A stretch of DNA of 6,431 nt, from assembly GCA_946007445.1 (NCBI GenBank), contig CAMGAL010000127.1, forward strand, positions 1 to 6,431, read 5' to 3'. Of this stretch, positions 6,294-6,431 are shown piece by piece (the stretch's first letter is position 1; every line of letters starts with the position of its first letter). This stretch comes from an uncultured Mediterranea sp. Lineage in GTDB: Bacteria; Bacteroidota; Bacteroidia; Bacteroidales; Bacteroidaceae. Both the position numbers and the translations under genes were made by a program. The notes under the pieces are model-generated. The model was given only the letters and a program-made list of their open reading frames with translations, was not told the origin of the DNA and did no database searches.

Positions 6294-6361
6294 CCTCTGC
6301 TCTCGCTGGCACGATATTTCGACGTAGTCAAAGCGTGCTACCCGTTTTTAAGATAACTGCA

Positions 6362-6431
6362 ATGGAATATAAAAATAAGGTAGCAATCGTGACAGGCGGT
6401 GCGCATGGCATCGGCAAATGTATCGCTGAGG
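6362..6431 (+). CDS. Short-chain dehydrogenase/reductase, N-terminal fragment
   Basis: Only the first 23 codons are in the window. They read MEYKNKVAIVTGG followed by AHGIGKCIAE. The V-A-I-V first strand and the TGGAHGIG glycine motif (residues 11-18, the TGxxxGxG pattern) are the NAD(P)-binding start of the classical SDR family, so the start codon is well placed. No strong Shine-Dalgarno sequence precedes the ATG; the upstream bases are A/T-rich, as is common in this phylum. The gene is divergent from the B12-regulated operon and nothing ties it to that pathway. Substrate cannot be predicted from this much sequence; SDRs act on sugars, fatty-acyl groups, steroids and others. Confidence 0.85.
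   Translation, partial: MEYKNKVAIVTGGAHGIGKCIAE

Noticed and set aside
6139..6327. Plus-strand open frame of 62 codons before the dehydrogenase
   Set aside because: Its start lies upstream of the predicted promoter box, there is no ribosome site, and it covers AT-rich non-coding DNA and the palindrome.
1..6431. CRISPR array, tRNA, rRNA, transposase or insertion-sequence ends
   Set aside because: No regularly spaced repeats, tRNA-like cloverleaf, rRNA segment or transposase-like protein was seen on either strand.

Overview
The window looks like part of a Bacteroidota (Bacteroidales, probably Bacteroides-like) chromosome. Four things suggest this: TACCTTTG boxes of the phylum's TAnnTTTG -7 promoter type; start sites that mostly lack a strong Shine-Dalgarno sequence; a lipoprotein signal followed at once by an Asp run (Cys-Ser-Asp4), typical of Bacteroidota surface lipoproteins; and a DUF4374-type protein paired with a TonB-dependent receptor. 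The operon's coding DNA is fairly GC-rich (two 60-base lines counted by hand gave 32/60 and 37/60), while the divergent intergenic region is AT-richer (25/60 in each of two lines).

Layout. Nearly everything is one minus-strand operon, transcribed from right to left. It starts at a promoter near 6083-6090, which leads directly into a well-preserved cobalamin riboswitch (about 6076 down to 5887) and a 147-base linker. Then come a TonB-dependent outer-membrane receptor (5739-3580), a surface lipoprotein of the DUF4374 type (3557-2265), an exported CbiK-type cobaltochelatase (2292-1339) and a CobN-type large chelatase subunit with an N-terminal membrane anchor (from 1331 and running off the left edge). 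The genes are tightly packed: a 22-base gap, a 28-base overlap, then a 7-base gap. On the right, a second TACCTTTG box on the plus strand (6201-6208) and a leader of about 150 bases precede the first 23 codons of a short-chain dehydrogenase/reductase.

How the genes may work together. The riboswitch ties expression to intracellular cobalamin, presumably turning the operon off when B12 is plentiful. The receptor and lipoprotein look like a surface capture-and-import pair. CbiK and CobN are both families that insert metal into tetrapyrroles, but here CbiK has a signal peptide and CobN a membrane anchor. This points to metal-tetrapyrrole chemistry in the cell envelope rather than ordinary cytoplasmic B12 synthesis. 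The substrate (corrinoid, cobalt complex, haem or another metallo-tetrapyrrole) cannot be read from the sequence. The CobN homologue HmuS of Bacteroidota haem-uptake operons is a clear alternative model for the last gene. The operon probably continues beyond the left edge.
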